Below are positions 6,989 through 13,918 of a DNA stretch of 16,850 bases, piece after piece. The stretch's first letter is position 1. Every line of letters starts with the position of its first letter. The notes beneath the pieces are model-generated. The model had not been told where the DNA came from. It searched no databases and saw only the letters and a program-made list of their open reading frames with translations. The DNA lies in NCBI GenBank assembly GCA_937926065.1, contig CALANM010000170.1:1-16850 (forward strand), written 5' to 3'. The DNA is from an uncultured Microbacterium sp. Its GTDB lineage: Bacteria; Actinomycetota; Actinomycetes; Actinomycetales; Microbacteriaceae. The translations under genes and the position numbers were made by a program.

Positions 6989-8023
6989 GTGACCATCGAC
7001 TCCACGCGCTCCGCGGCCGACCCGGCACGCTCTGCCGTGACCATCGAAGAGGTCGCGGCGGCCGCGGGCGTCTCTCGATCGACCGTGTCGCGTGTCGTGA
7101 ACGGGTCGACGTCGGTGAGCCCGGCCGCCCTCGAGGCGGTGCAGCGAGCGATCGCGGAGCTCAACTACGTTCCCAACCGCGCCGCGCGCTCGCTCGCGAG
7201 CCGCGCCACCATGGCGATCGCGCTCGTCGTCCCCGAGGACACCACCCGGTTCTTCGGCGATCCGTTCTTCGCCGCGATCGTATCGGGCATCAACTCGCGG
7301 CTGAGCCGGTCGGACTACGTGCTCAACCTGATCATCGCGAGCGACGACCCGCAGGACAAGGCGACCGCCTACCTCCGCAGCGGCGCCGTCGACGGCGCGA
7401 TCGTCGTCTCGCACCACACGAGCGACACCTTCATCGACCGCATCGCCGCCGCCGTCCCCGTGGTCTACGGCGGCCGGCCGGTGCGCGAACGCGAGGACGA
7501 CCACTACGTCGACGTCGACAACTACGCCGCCGGCCGCAACGCCACCGAGTACCTCATCGACAGGGGCCATCGCCGCATCGCGACGATCACCGGCCCACTC
7601 ACGATGCCCGCCGGCATCGACCGTCTGCAGGGCTACCGCGCGGCGCTGCGTGGCGCGGGGCTCGACGAGGCCGCAGTCGAAGACGGCAACTTCACCGCCG
7701 ACGGGGGCGCCGCCGCCATGGAGCGGATCCTTGCGAGCGGTGCAGACCTCGACGCGCTGTTCGTCGCGAGCGATCTCATGGCGCGCGGTGCGCTCTCGGT
7801 GCTCGAGCGGGCCGGCATCCGCGTGCCCGATGACGTGGCGCTCGTCGGCTTCGACGATTCGCCCGTCGCCGTCAGCGTCGTGCCGCAGCTCACGACCATG
7901 CGTCAGCCGTCGTTCGCGCAGGGCCAGAAGATGGCCGACGTGCTGCTCGCGATGCTCGCCGGCGGACGTCCGCCGCACATGACGATCCTCGACACGGAGC
8001 TCATCGTCCGCGACTCCGCCTGA
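6989..8023 (+). CDS. cebR: LacI-family transcriptional repressor, CebR type
   Basis: This 344-residue protein has an N-terminal LacI helix-turn-helix and hinge (TIEEVAAAAGVSRSTVSRVV at about 18-37, then PNRAARSLAS) and a periplasmic-binding-protein-like sensor domain (VVPEDTTRFFGDPFF, later HRRIATITGP, ASDLMARGAL, VGFDDSPVA). The three canonical CebR/CelR operators in front of cebE make it the likely repressor of the operon, induced by cellobiose or a relative. In Streptomyces cebR is encoded upstream and separately, while here it is the last co-directional gene, so it may be autorepressed. The GTG 6989 start has only a poor ribosome site. GTG 7037 lies in frame within a repeat of the same 13-base sequence CCGTGACCATCGA and is a real alternative. 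Confidence 0.88.
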   Translation: MTIDSTRSAADPARSAVTIEEVAAAAGVSRSTVSRVVNGSTSVSPAALEAVQRAIAELNYVPNRAARSLASRATMAIALVVPEDTTRFFGDPFFAAIVSGINSRLSRSDYVLNLIIASDDPQDKATAYLRSGAVDGAIVVSHHTSDTFIDRIAAAVPVVYGGRPVREREDDHYVDVDNYAAGRNATEYLIDRGHRRIATITGPLTMPAGIDRLQGYRAALRGAGLDEAAVEDGNFTADGGAAAMERILASGADLDALFVASDLMARGALSVLERAGIRVPDDVALVGFDDSPVAVSVVPQLTTMRQPSFAQGQKMADVLLAMLAGGRPPHMTILDTELIVRDSA

Positions 8024-8100
8024 CGCCCGCGTGCACGGGACGGCCGTCGGACGCTCGCCCGGGAAGAGCTCTAGGGGCTTGCGGACCCGCCTGGCAGCGG
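8024..8100. other. Gap between convergent cebR and VOC genes
   Basis: This 77-bp gap should hold terminators for both genes. The only symmetry I see is the 10-bp palindrome GACGGCCGTC at 8039-8048, plus a weak CCCG/CGGG pair just before it. No T-rich tail is present on either strand, so termination may be Rho-dependent. Confidence 0.35.
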
Positions 8101-8991
8101 TCAGGGGGTCGTGGCCGAGAGCTCGTTGAGCCAGGGGTCGTCGAATCGCAGGGTCTGCCCGTCGTCGCGCACGGCGATGCCGTAGTGCGTCAGGCGCTCG
8201 CCGAGCTCGCCGAGGCTGTCGGCGTCGGGGAGCGCGAGGTCGACCCGGCCGAGCCCGAGCGCGGGCATGCGGGGGCCGGCGCCACGGGAGTTCCACACGT
8301 TCATGGCCATGTGGTGGTGGTAGCCCCCGGCGCTCACGAACAGGGCCGACTCGCCCATCGAGAGGGTCGCGTCGAAGCCGAGGGCGTCGACGTAGAAGGC
8401 GCGGGCGGTCGCGACGTCGCCGACCGAGAGGTGTACGTGGCCGATGCCCGCGGCATCCGTCGCCGTGCCGCCCGAGGCCGCCGCCTCGGTGAGGTGCTCG
8501 CGCAGGAACGCGTTGGGGTCGAGGTAGAGGGTGTCCATCTCGACCTGGCCGTGGGTCCACGACCACTGGGTGCGGTCGCGGTCCCAGTACAGCTCGATGC
8601 CGTTGCCCTCGGGGTCGGTGAAGTAGAACGCCTGGCTCACGAGGTGGTCGGCGCTGCCGGTGAAGGTGTGCGGAGCGTGGCGCGCGACGCTGGAGAGCGC
8701 GGCTGCCAGGGCCTCCTGCGTCTCGAAGAGGATCGCCGTGTGGAACAGCCCTGCCGAGCCGGGGGCGGCGTGCTTCAGTCGCGGCTCGTGCCGGAGGACG
8801 ACGAGCGGGCGGCCGCCGCGGCCGAGGGTGACGGTCTCGCCTTCGGCGCCGAGCACCTGCAGGGTGACGACGTCGCGGTAGTAGCGCGTCATGGCGTCGA
8901 GGTCACCCACGAGCAGAGTGACGGCGCCCATGGTGGTGGCGGGCGCGAGGCCCGACGAGGGAGCCGCGGATGCCGGAGGCGTTGCATTCAT
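8101..8991 (-). CDS. Two-domain VOC protein (glyoxalase/extradiol dioxygenase fold, CatE-like)
   Basis: The protein is 296 residues from ATG 8991 and contains two vicinal-oxygen-chelate modules, about 20-150 and 180-296. The first has FHTAILF (His84) and DPEGNGIELYWDRD (Glu133). The second has GHVHLSVGDVATARAFY (His187), GGYHHHMAMN (His225-227) and DPWLNEL (Glu290), which look like a complete metal site. The overall form resembles the CatE branch of catechol-2,3-dioxygenase-like proteins, but real substrates of these are mostly unknown, so I do not assign a reaction. It lies 50 bp after the permease gene on the same strand. The ribosome site GGAGG is 12 nt from ATG 8991 and touches TTG 9003, the alternative start. 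Both lie inside a long inverted repeat. Confidence 0.8.
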   Translation of the reverse strand: MNATPPASAAPSSGLAPATTMGAVTLLVGDLDAMTRYYRDVVTLQVLGAEGETVTLGRGGRPLVVLRHEPRLKHAAPGSAGLFHTAILFETQEALAAALSSVARHAPHTFTGSADHLVSQAFYFTDPEGNGIELYWDRDRTQWSWTHGQVEMDTLYLDPNAFLREHLTEAAASGGTATDAAGIGHVHLSVGDVATARAFYVDALGFDATLSMGESALFVSAGGYHHHMAMNVWNSRGAGPRMPALGLGRVDLALPDADSLGELGERLTHYGIAVRDDGQTLRFDDPWLNELSATTP

Positions 8992-9015
8992 ATGAATATT
9001 CAACCTCCGGCATCC
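8968..9015 (-). repeat. 48-bp inverted repeat over the VOC translation start
   Basis: GGATGCCGGAGG at 8968-8979 and CCTCCGGCATCC at 9004-9015 are perfect 12-bp arms. Between them lies the 12-bp palindrome ATTCATATGAAT (8986-8997), centred exactly, with a further GTTG/CAAC match slightly out of register. In the mRNA the GGAGG ribosome site would pair with codons 5-6 of the VOC gene, and the ATG would lie in the apical part. On DNA the AT-rich centre could be a regulator's operator. Confidence 0.8.
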
Positions 9016-9024
9016 GACGGCTAT

Positions 9025-9039
9025 TCCGACAGTGTCGGA
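9025..9039. promoter_or_regulatory. Perfect 15-bp palindrome between permease and VOC genes
   Basis: TCCGACA-G-TGTCGGA is an exact 7+1+7 inverted repeat beginning three bases beyond the permease stop codon. A further TCCGAC half-site is at 9013-9018. On the minus strand a TAGGGT box (9039-9044) overlapping the stop codon would place a transcript start inside the palindrome, so it could be an operator of a VOC-gene promoter. A short terminator is the alternative. Confidence 0.5.
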
Positions 9040-9041
9040 CC

Positions 9042-10460
9042 CTACTCCCTGATCGCCTCGACAGGGTCTCCGCCCAGCTGTCCCACCGCGGGCAGCGGGC
9101 CGCCGTCGTCGGCGCCGGTCTTGCGCGCGCGCGCGATCGCGTTGCCCACGTGGTAGATCAGCAGCGCGGCGACCGTGCCGAGCACGATGCCGCCGAACTG
9201 GAAGCTGCCCGCGTTCATCGTGTAGTCGGCCATCGCGATGATGAACGCCACTGCGGCCGTGAGCTGGTTCACCGGTCGCGAGAAGTCGACGCGGTTGTCG
9301 ACCCAGATCTTGATGCCGATGATGCCGATGAGGCCGTACAGCGCGGTCGTGACACCGCCGATGACGCCCGCCGGGATCGTGTCGATGATCGCGGCGACCA
9401 GCGGCGAGAACGAGAACAGGATGGCGACGGCGCCGGCGACCCAGTAGGCGGCGGTCGAGTACACGCGAGTGGCGGCCATGACGCCGATGTTCTCGCCGTA
9501 CGTCGTGGTCGCCGAGCCGCCGAAGGCGCCCGCGATGGTCGTGGCGACGCCGTCGGCGAACAGCGCATTGCCGGTCTGCTTGTTGATCGAGGGGTCTTCG
9601 GCCATCGACGCGACGCCGCGCACGTGACCGATGTTCTCGGCGATCAGCACGAGCACGACCGGGAGGAACATCGGCAGGAAGCCCCACGAGGCGGCGTCGC
9701 CGAAGGCCGGCAGGTGGAACTGGGGAAGTCCGATCCACTTGCCGAAGATGTCGCCGAAGGAGTCGACCTGCGCGAGCTCGGCCACCCGGTCGAACTTGGC
9801 CGACTGCGTCTCACCTTCGCGGCCGGTCCACTCGTGCAGGAACATCGACACGATGTAGCCGACGATGACGCCGAGGAAGATCGAGATGCGGCCGAGGAAG
9901 CCGCGGAACAGCACGGAGAACAGCACGACGGCCGCGAGGGTCACGGTGGCGCTCACCGGTTCGAGGCTGAAGTTGTTCCACGCGGCGGGCGCGAGGTTGA
10001 AGCCGATCAGCGCGACGATCGCACCGGCGACGACGGGCGGCATGAGCTTCTCGACCCATCCCGAGCCGGCGCGCTGAACGGCGAAGCCGACGACCGCGAG
10101 CAGCACACCGGCGAAGAACACGCCGACGAGCGCCTGGCCGTACTGCTCGGGGGTCTCGAGCCGGTTGCCGCCGTTGACGGCGAGGATCGGCGCGAGGAAC
10201 GCGAACGACGAGCCGAGGTAGCTGGGGAGGCGGTTGCGCGTGAGCAGCAGGAATAGCAGGGTGCCCAGACCCGAGAACAGCAGGGTCGTGGCCACGGGGA
10301 AGCCGGTGATGATCGGCACGAGGAAGGTCGCGCCGAACATGGCGACGACGTGCTGGGCGCCGATGGCGACCGTGCCGCCCCAGCTCAGGCGCTCATCGGG
10401 CTTGACGACAGCGCCGGGCGCGACGTGACGGCCATCGCCGTGCAGTTTCCAAACGGGCAT
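9042..10460 (-). CDS. uraA: NCS2 family uracil permease
   Basis: This 472-residue inner-membrane transporter of the nucleobase-ascorbate family should import uracil with protons. It shows AQHVVAMFGATFLVPIITGF (TM1), LPSYLGSSFAFLAP near 78-91, and the two substrate-site glutamates of UraA-like proteins: Glu275 in IAENIGH and Glu323 in TTTYGENIGVMAATRVYS. The YGENIG form favours uracil over xanthine or uric acid. Its loop around 205-260 is longer than I expect for E. coli UraA. The start ATG 10460 has AGGAG at 10468-10472, seven nt upstream. It lies 94 bp after purC on the same strand and has its own -10 candidate, so it may be transcribed both with purC and independently. Confidence 0.88.
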   Translation of the reverse strand: MPVWKLHGDGRHVAPGAVVKPDERLSWGGTVAIGAQHVVAMFGATFLVPIITGFPVATTLLFSGLGTLLFLLLTRNRLPSYLGSSFAFLAPILAVNGGNRLETPEQYGQALVGVFFAGVLLAVVGFAVQRAGSGWVEKLMPPVVAGAIVALIGFNLAPAAWNNFSLEPVSATVTLAAVVLFSVLFRGFLGRISIFLGVIVGYIVSMFLHEWTGREGETQSAKFDRVAELAQVDSFGDIFGKWIGLPQFHLPAFGDAASWGFLPMFLPVVLVLIAENIGHVRGVASMAEDPSINKQTGNALFADGVATTIAGAFGGSATTTYGENIGVMAATRVYSTAAYWVAGAVAILFSFSPLVAAIIDTIPAGVIGGVTTALYGLIGIIGIKIWVDNRVDFSRPVNQLTAAVAFIIAMADYTMNAGSFQFGGIVLGTVAALLIYHVGNAIARARKTGADDGGPLPAVGQLGGDPVEAIRE

Positions 10461-10498
10461 ACGGGTGCTCCTCGGGGTAGGTGGGATGCCTGCGTGTC

Positions 10499-10504
10499 AG
10501 GCTA
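10499..10504 (-). promoter_or_regulatory. -10 box candidate for the uracil permease gene
   Basis: The minus strand reads TAGCCT about 38 nt before the permease ATG, in the purC-permease gap. A small GCCTG/CAGGC hairpin with a 5-nt loop begins within the box. No -35 match was found, and no PyrR-type leader or attenuator was recognised. Confidence 0.35.
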
Positions 10505-10554
10505 CCTGGGAGAACCCTGTGAGCGGCGGTGCGACAGGCCCTGCCGCGGCCGAT

Positions 10555-11439
10555 TCAGGCGGTGAGCAGGTCGAGCAGCTCGCGGTACTTCGCCGCGGTC
10601 CGTGCCACGACGTCGGCCGGAAGCTCCGGCGGCGTGCCCTGGCGGTCCCAGTTCGCGGCGAGCCAGTCGCGCACGATCTGCTTGTCGAAGCTGGCCATGC
10701 GCTCGGCGGGCGCCCTGCCGGTGCGCCAGGCCTCGGCATCCCAGTACCGCGACGAGTCGCTCGTGAGCACCTCGTCGGCCAGGGTCAGGATGCCGTCGGC
10801 GTCGACCCCGAACTCGAACTTCGTGTCGGCGAGGATCAGCCCCTTGCGCTCGGCCGCCGTGGCCGCTCGCGTGTAGATCTCGAGCGAGAGGTCGCGCAGC
10901 TCGGCGGCCCGCTCGGCGCCGACGATCTCGACCGTCTGCTCGAAGGTGATGTTCTCGTCGTGCTCGCCCATGGGCGCCTTGTACGCGGGAGTGAAGAGGG
11001 GCTCGGGCAGCCGGTCGCCGTTGGTCAGGCCGTCGGGGAGCGGGATGCCGCACACGGTCCGCGACGCCTCGTACTCGGCCCACCCCGATCCGGTGAGGTA
11101 GCCGCGGACGACGCATTCGATGGGCTGCATGTCGAGCGCCTTCACGACCATCGCGCGGTCGGCGACCTCGGCAGGCGGCTCCGCGCCTTCGATGAGGTGG
11201 TTGGGCACGGCGCGTCCGCCGTCGCCTCCCGCGAGCTGGCCGAACCACCACAGGCTCAGACGCGTCAGGAGGGCGCCCTTCTCGGGGATGCCGGGGCTCA
11301 GCACGAAGTCGAACGCGCTCACGCGGTCGCTCGCGACGACCAGCATCCGGTCGTCGTCCCCCGATGCGGGACGGTACAGGTCGCGCACCTTCCCCGAGTA
11401 CACGTGGGTCCAGCCGGGAAGGGCGCGCGCGTCGGTCAC
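10555..11439 (-). CDS. purC: Phosphoribosylaminoimidazole-succinocarboxamide synthase (SAICAR synthetase)
   Basis: This 294-residue enzyme joins CAIR and aspartate with ATP to give SAICAR in purine synthesis. It has the N-terminal VYSGKVRDLY glycine-rich ATP segment, the first family signature VVRGYLTGSGW, and the second signature LILADTKFEFG, followed by DEVLTSDSSRYWD. The length matches the longer actinobacterial and fungal form rather than the ~240-residue Bacillus form. The start is GTG at 11439. A GATAAT box lies exactly six nt upstream and there is no ribosome site, so the transcript is probably leaderless. It is divergent from the antiporter gene across 72 bp. The minus-strand frame stays open far upstream of the GTG, but that part is only the antisense of the antiporter. 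Confidence 0.96.
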   Translation of the reverse strand: MTDARALPGWTHVYSGKVRDLYRPASGDDDRMLVVASDRVSAFDFVLSPGIPEKGALLTRLSLWWFGQLAGGDGGRAVPNHLIEGAEPPAEVADRAMVVKALDMQPIECVVRGYLTGSGWAEYEASRTVCGIPLPDGLTNGDRLPEPLFTPAYKAPMGEHDENITFEQTVEIVGAERAAELRDLSLEIYTRAATAAERKGLILADTKFEFGVDADGILTLADEVLTSDSSRYWDAEAWRTGRAPAERMASFDKQIVRDWLAANWDRQGTPPELPADVVARTAAKYRELLDLLTA

Positions 11440-11445
11440 CCGTCC

Positions 11446-11451
11446 ATTATC
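11446..11451 (-). promoter_or_regulatory. -10 box of purC (leaderless)
   Basis: The minus strand reads GATAAT, five of six matches to TATAAT, then six bases, then the GTG start. This is the same spacing as for purD and the gene at 16769. Confidence 0.6.
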
Positions 11452-11498
11452 CGCCCGTGGGCTGTGCGCTCTGCGCCGTCGGCCCCGCCGGCGCCCAA

Positions 11499-11504
11499 TA
11501 CCCT
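11499..11504 (+). promoter_or_regulatory. -10 box of the Na+/H+ antiporter gene (leaderless)
   Basis: TACCCT is followed by seven bases and the ATG at 11512. No useful Shine-Dalgarno sequence is present. It lies back to back with the purC promoter. Confidence 0.5.
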
Positions 11505-11511
11505 TGGACGT

Positions 11512-13236
11512 ATGGAGCTGGGTGTCTACGGGGTCATCGCAGTGGCGGTGATCGTCGCGGTGGCCGCCTTCTCGAAGAAGCTCGGCATCGCGGCACCCAT
11601 CATCCTGGTGGTCGTCGGCGTCGCGCTGTCCTACCTGCCGGGCGTCCCTGAGATCGAAGTGCCGCACGAGGTGATCCTCGACGGCGTCCTGCCCCCGATC
11701 CTCTACGCGGCGGCGATCAGCGTTCCCATCACCGACTTCCGCCGCAACCTCGGCCCGATCGCGAGCCTGTCCGTCGTGCTCGTGATCGTGACGGCGTTCG
11801 CGGCGGGCTTCCTGCTCTACGGCCTCCTTCCCGAGCTGAGCCTGGCGGCAGCGGTCGCGCTGGGCGCGATCATCAGCCCCCCGGATGCCGTCGCCGCCAC
11901 CTCGATCGGTCGCCGGCTCGGTCTGCCGCCTCGGCTGCTGACGGTGCTCGAGGGCGAGGGCCTCCTCAACGACGCGACCGCGCTCGTGCTCCTTCGCTCG
12001 GCTGTCACGGCGGCGGCCGTCGGCATCACGTCGCCGTGGGAGGGCGTGCTCGACTTCTGCGTCGCGGTCGTGGTGGCGGTGTTCGTGGGGCTCGTCGCCG
12101 GCTTCGTGTCGGTGTGGGTGCGCTCGAAGCTCAACGACCCCGTGCTCGACACCGCCCTGTCGCTCGCCGTGCCGTTCGTCGCGTTCATGCCCGCCGAGCA
12201 GCTGCATGCGTCGGGCGTCCTCGCCGTCGTCGTCGCCGGCCTCTACACGGGGCACGCCGCACCGAACGCGTTCTCGGCGCAGTCGCGCATCAGCGACCGC
12301 ATCAATTGGCGCACGATCCAGTTCCTGCTCGAGAACGGCGTGTTCCTGCTGATCGGCCTCGAGATCCGAACGCTCATCGACCACGTCGACCCGACTGTGC
12401 TCAGCGCGGTCGACGCCGTCCTCATCGGGCTGCTCGCCACCGGGGCGCTCATCGTCATCCGCTTCCTGTGGATCGGGCCGCTCGTCTACGGGCTCGGGAA
12501 GCGCGAGGAGCGCAGCGAGAAGCGCACCTACCGGGCGCTGCTGGCGCTGTACTACTACCGCAACCACCCGGTCGAGTCTGTGCGCGAGGCCCGCAACCGC
12601 AACCGCCTCGAGCGCGACTACGAGCGGCGGCGCGCCGATCTCGAGCAGCAGCGGCAGGAGCACATCGACTGGCGCGGCGGCATGATCCTCGGCTGGTCGG
12701 GCATGCGCGGCGTGGTGACGCTGGCCGCCGCGCAGTCGCTGCCCGAGAACACCCCGTATCGCCCGCAGCTCATCTTGATCGCGTTCACCGTGGCGGTCGT
12801 GAGCATCGTGCTGCAGGGCGGGACGCTCCCGTGGCTCATCCGCCTGCTGAAGGTGCAGGGCATCGACGCGCATCAGGACCGGAGGGAGCTCGCCGAGCTG
12901 CTCGACGATCTCAGCAACGTGGGGCTCACGGCGCTCGACGAGCTCGAGACGGCCGTGGCCGAGACCGTGCCGATCGATCCCGATGTCATCGAGCGCGCCC
13001 GGCAGACGACGTTCCTGCGCACCGAGGCGGCGTGGGAGCGTGCGCGCGCGAAGGGCGTCAGCGAGGCTCCGCACCAGCAGTATCAGGAGCTGCGCCTGGC
13101 AATGGTCGTCGCCGAGCGCGAGCGGCTGCTCGAACTGCGCTCGCAGGGAACCTACTCGTCGCGTGTGCTCGCGGAGGCGCAGACGCTCCTCGACCAGGAG
13201 GAGACGCGCCTCTCGCGGCACACCTCCGACCACTGA
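11512..13236 (+). CDS. CPA1 family Na+/H+ antiporter
   Basis: This 574-residue protein is a cation/proton antiporter of the NhaP/NHE type. It should expel Na+ (or K+) in exchange for protons across the membrane. Residues 1-450 hold about twelve membrane segments. The diagnostic sites are SPPDAVAATSIGRRLGLPPR (122-141) and EGEGLLNDATALVL (147-160), where the Asn153-Asp154 pair is the ion-binding motif of electroneutral exchangers. Later GWSGMRGVVTLAAAQSLP is also characteristic. A charged cytoplasmic insert (about 330-385) and a C-terminal helical domain of roughly 100 residues follow, the latter rich in Glu, Arg and Leu and likely regulatory. The start ATG 11512 has a -10 box seven nt upstream. 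Confidence 0.9.
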   Translation: MELGVYGVIAVAVIVAVAAFSKKLGIAAPIILVVVGVALSYLPGVPEIEVPHEVILDGVLPPILYAAAISVPITDFRRNLGPIASLSVVLVIVTAFAAGFLLYGLLPELSLAAAVALGAIISPPDAVAATSIGRRLGLPPRLLTVLEGEGLLNDATALVLLRSAVTAAAVGITSPWEGVLDFCVAVVVAVFVGLVAGFVSVWVRSKLNDPVLDTALSLAVPFVAFMPAEQLHASGVLAVVVAGLYTGHAAPNAFSAQSRISDRINWRTIQFLLENGVFLLIGLEIRTLIDHVDPTVLSAVDAVLIGLLATGALIVIRFLWIGPLVYGLGKREERSEKRTYRALLALYYYRNHPVESVREARNRNRLERDYERRRADLEQQRQEHIDWRGGMILGWSGMRGVVTLAAAQSLPENTPYRPQLILIAFTVAVVSIVLQGGTLPWLIRLLKVQGIDAHQDRRELAELLDDLSNVGLTALDELETAVAETVPIDPDVIERARQTTFLRTEAAWERARAKGVSEAPHQQYQELRLAMVVAERERLLELRSQGTYSSRVLAEAQTLLDQEETRLSRHTSDH

Positions 13237-13252
13237 CGTCCGGAGCTGCTGC

Positions 13253-13258
13253 TACAGT
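13253..13258 (+). promoter_or_regulatory. -10 box of the padR-exporter operon
   Basis: TACAGT fits the TANNNT consensus. A transcript starting near 13265 would have a short leader carrying GGGGGAGG before the TTG start. No clear -35 is visible. The box overlaps the palindrome at 13256-13269. Confidence 0.5.
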
Positions 13259-13269
13259 CCACATGGACT
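13256..13269. promoter_or_regulatory. Palindromic operator candidate for the PadR regulator
   Basis: AGTCCA-CA-TGGACT is a perfect 6+2+6 inverted repeat overlapping the end of the -10 box and the expected transcript start. PadR regulators commonly repress their own operon from such sites and are released when a drug or phenolic ligand binds. No second copy was noticed elsewhere in the window. Confidence 0.55.
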
Positions 13270-13292
13270 ATTCGGGGGAGGGCGAGACTTGA
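13263..13292 (+). CDS. Possible nine-codon leader peptide ahead of padR
   Basis: ATG at 13263 begins MDYSGEGET and stops with TGA at 13290-13292. This overlaps the padR TTG start by TTGA, so termination on the leader could feed ribosomes to padR. The ATG is only four bases after the -10 box, closer than is usual for a leaderless start, and lies inside the operator palindrome. It may be chance. Confidence 0.15.
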   Translation: MDYSGEGET

Positions 13293-13918
13293 CGGATGCC
13301 GCGACGCGCGCGCTCACTCCGCTCGCCATCGTCGTGCTGGGCCTGCTGCGCGAACGGCCCATGCACCCCTACGAGATGCTCCGGCTCATGCAGCAGCGCC
13401 GCGACGACCTCGTCGGCGGCTCCCGCGGCACGCTGTACCACACGGTCGACCGCCTCGAACGGCATGGCCTGATCACCGAAGCGGGCGTCGGCCGTGAAGG
13501 CAATCGCCCCGAGCGCACCACATACGCGATCTCGGATGCGGGCGCCGCGCTCGCCGACGCCTGGGTGCGCGACAACCTCGCGCGCATCGACCGCATCCTC
13601 GAGTTCCGCGTCGCGCTCTCGGAGGCGCACGTGCTCCCGCGCGCCGACGTCATCGCCCTCCTGACGGCGCGTGCCACGGCGCTGCGCGATCATCGCGGCG
13701 ACGTGCAGGCGACCCTCGCGTCGGCGCACGAGCGCGAGGTGCCCTTCCAGTTCCTCGTCGAGCTGGAGCGAGAGCTCATGATGCTCGACACCGACATCCG
13801 GTGGGTCCACGGCATCCTGACCCGCCTCGAAGACTCTGCGCTTCCGTGGGGTCCGCACGAACTGCCCGCCGAGACGCGAGGGCGTCTCGCGGCCTTCAGA
13901 GAAAGCGTCCTCGCATGA
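13289..13918 (+). CDS. PadR family transcriptional regulator
   Basis: This 209-residue protein has an N-terminal PadR winged helix. LAIVVLGLLRERPMHPYEML is the family opening, and GGSRGTLYHTVDRLERHGLI (about 45-64) is the recognition helix region. It is followed by a wing (RPERTTYAISDAG) and a helical C-terminal dimerisation domain of the Vir_act_alpha_C type. PadR proteins repress neighbouring detoxification or export genes. The start is TTG 13289 with GGGGGAGG at 13274-13281; no ATG or GTG exists in frame at a sensible place. Its stop overlaps the exporter start (ATGA), so both are made together and the regulator probably controls the exporter and itself through the palindrome at the promoter. 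Confidence 0.9.
   Translation: MTDAATRALTPLAIVVLGLLRERPMHPYEMLRLMQQRRDDLVGGSRGTLYHTVDRLERHGLITEAGVGREGNRPERTTYAISDAGAALADAWVRDNLARIDRILEFRVALSEAHVLPRADVIALLTARATALRDHRGDVQATLASAHEREVPFQFLVELERELMMLDTDIRWVHGILTRLEDSALPWGPHELPAETRGRLAAFRESVLA

Noticed and set aside
4308..7028. Very long open frame on the minus strand (over 900 codons)
   Set aside because: It is the antisense of cebF, cebG and bglC in GC-rich DNA. Its translation is low-complexity Arg/Asp/Glu/His/Val-rich sequence with no domain, while the plus strand carries clear families.
8992..9738. N-terminal extension of the VOC protein into the permease gene
   Set aside because: The extra residues are an out-of-frame reading of the permease, which is well supported in its own frame. 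The VOC fold begins after ATG 8991.
10461..10554. Possible riboswitch or PyrR attenuator before the uracil permease
   Set aside because: Only a short 5-bp hairpin and a -10 candidate are seen. No antiterminator/terminator pair, T tract or PyrR-type conserved loop is present.
11440..13233. Upstream extension of purC on the minus strand
   Set aside because: The frame is open, but its translation is repetitive charged sequence antisense to the Na+/H+ antiporter. purC homology begins at GTG 11439, which also has a promoter box.
13801..13914. Longer exporter start at 13801
   Set aside because: The added 38 residues are an out-of-frame reading of the padR end. ATG 13915 gives the usual polar N-terminus and an ATGA coupling with padR.
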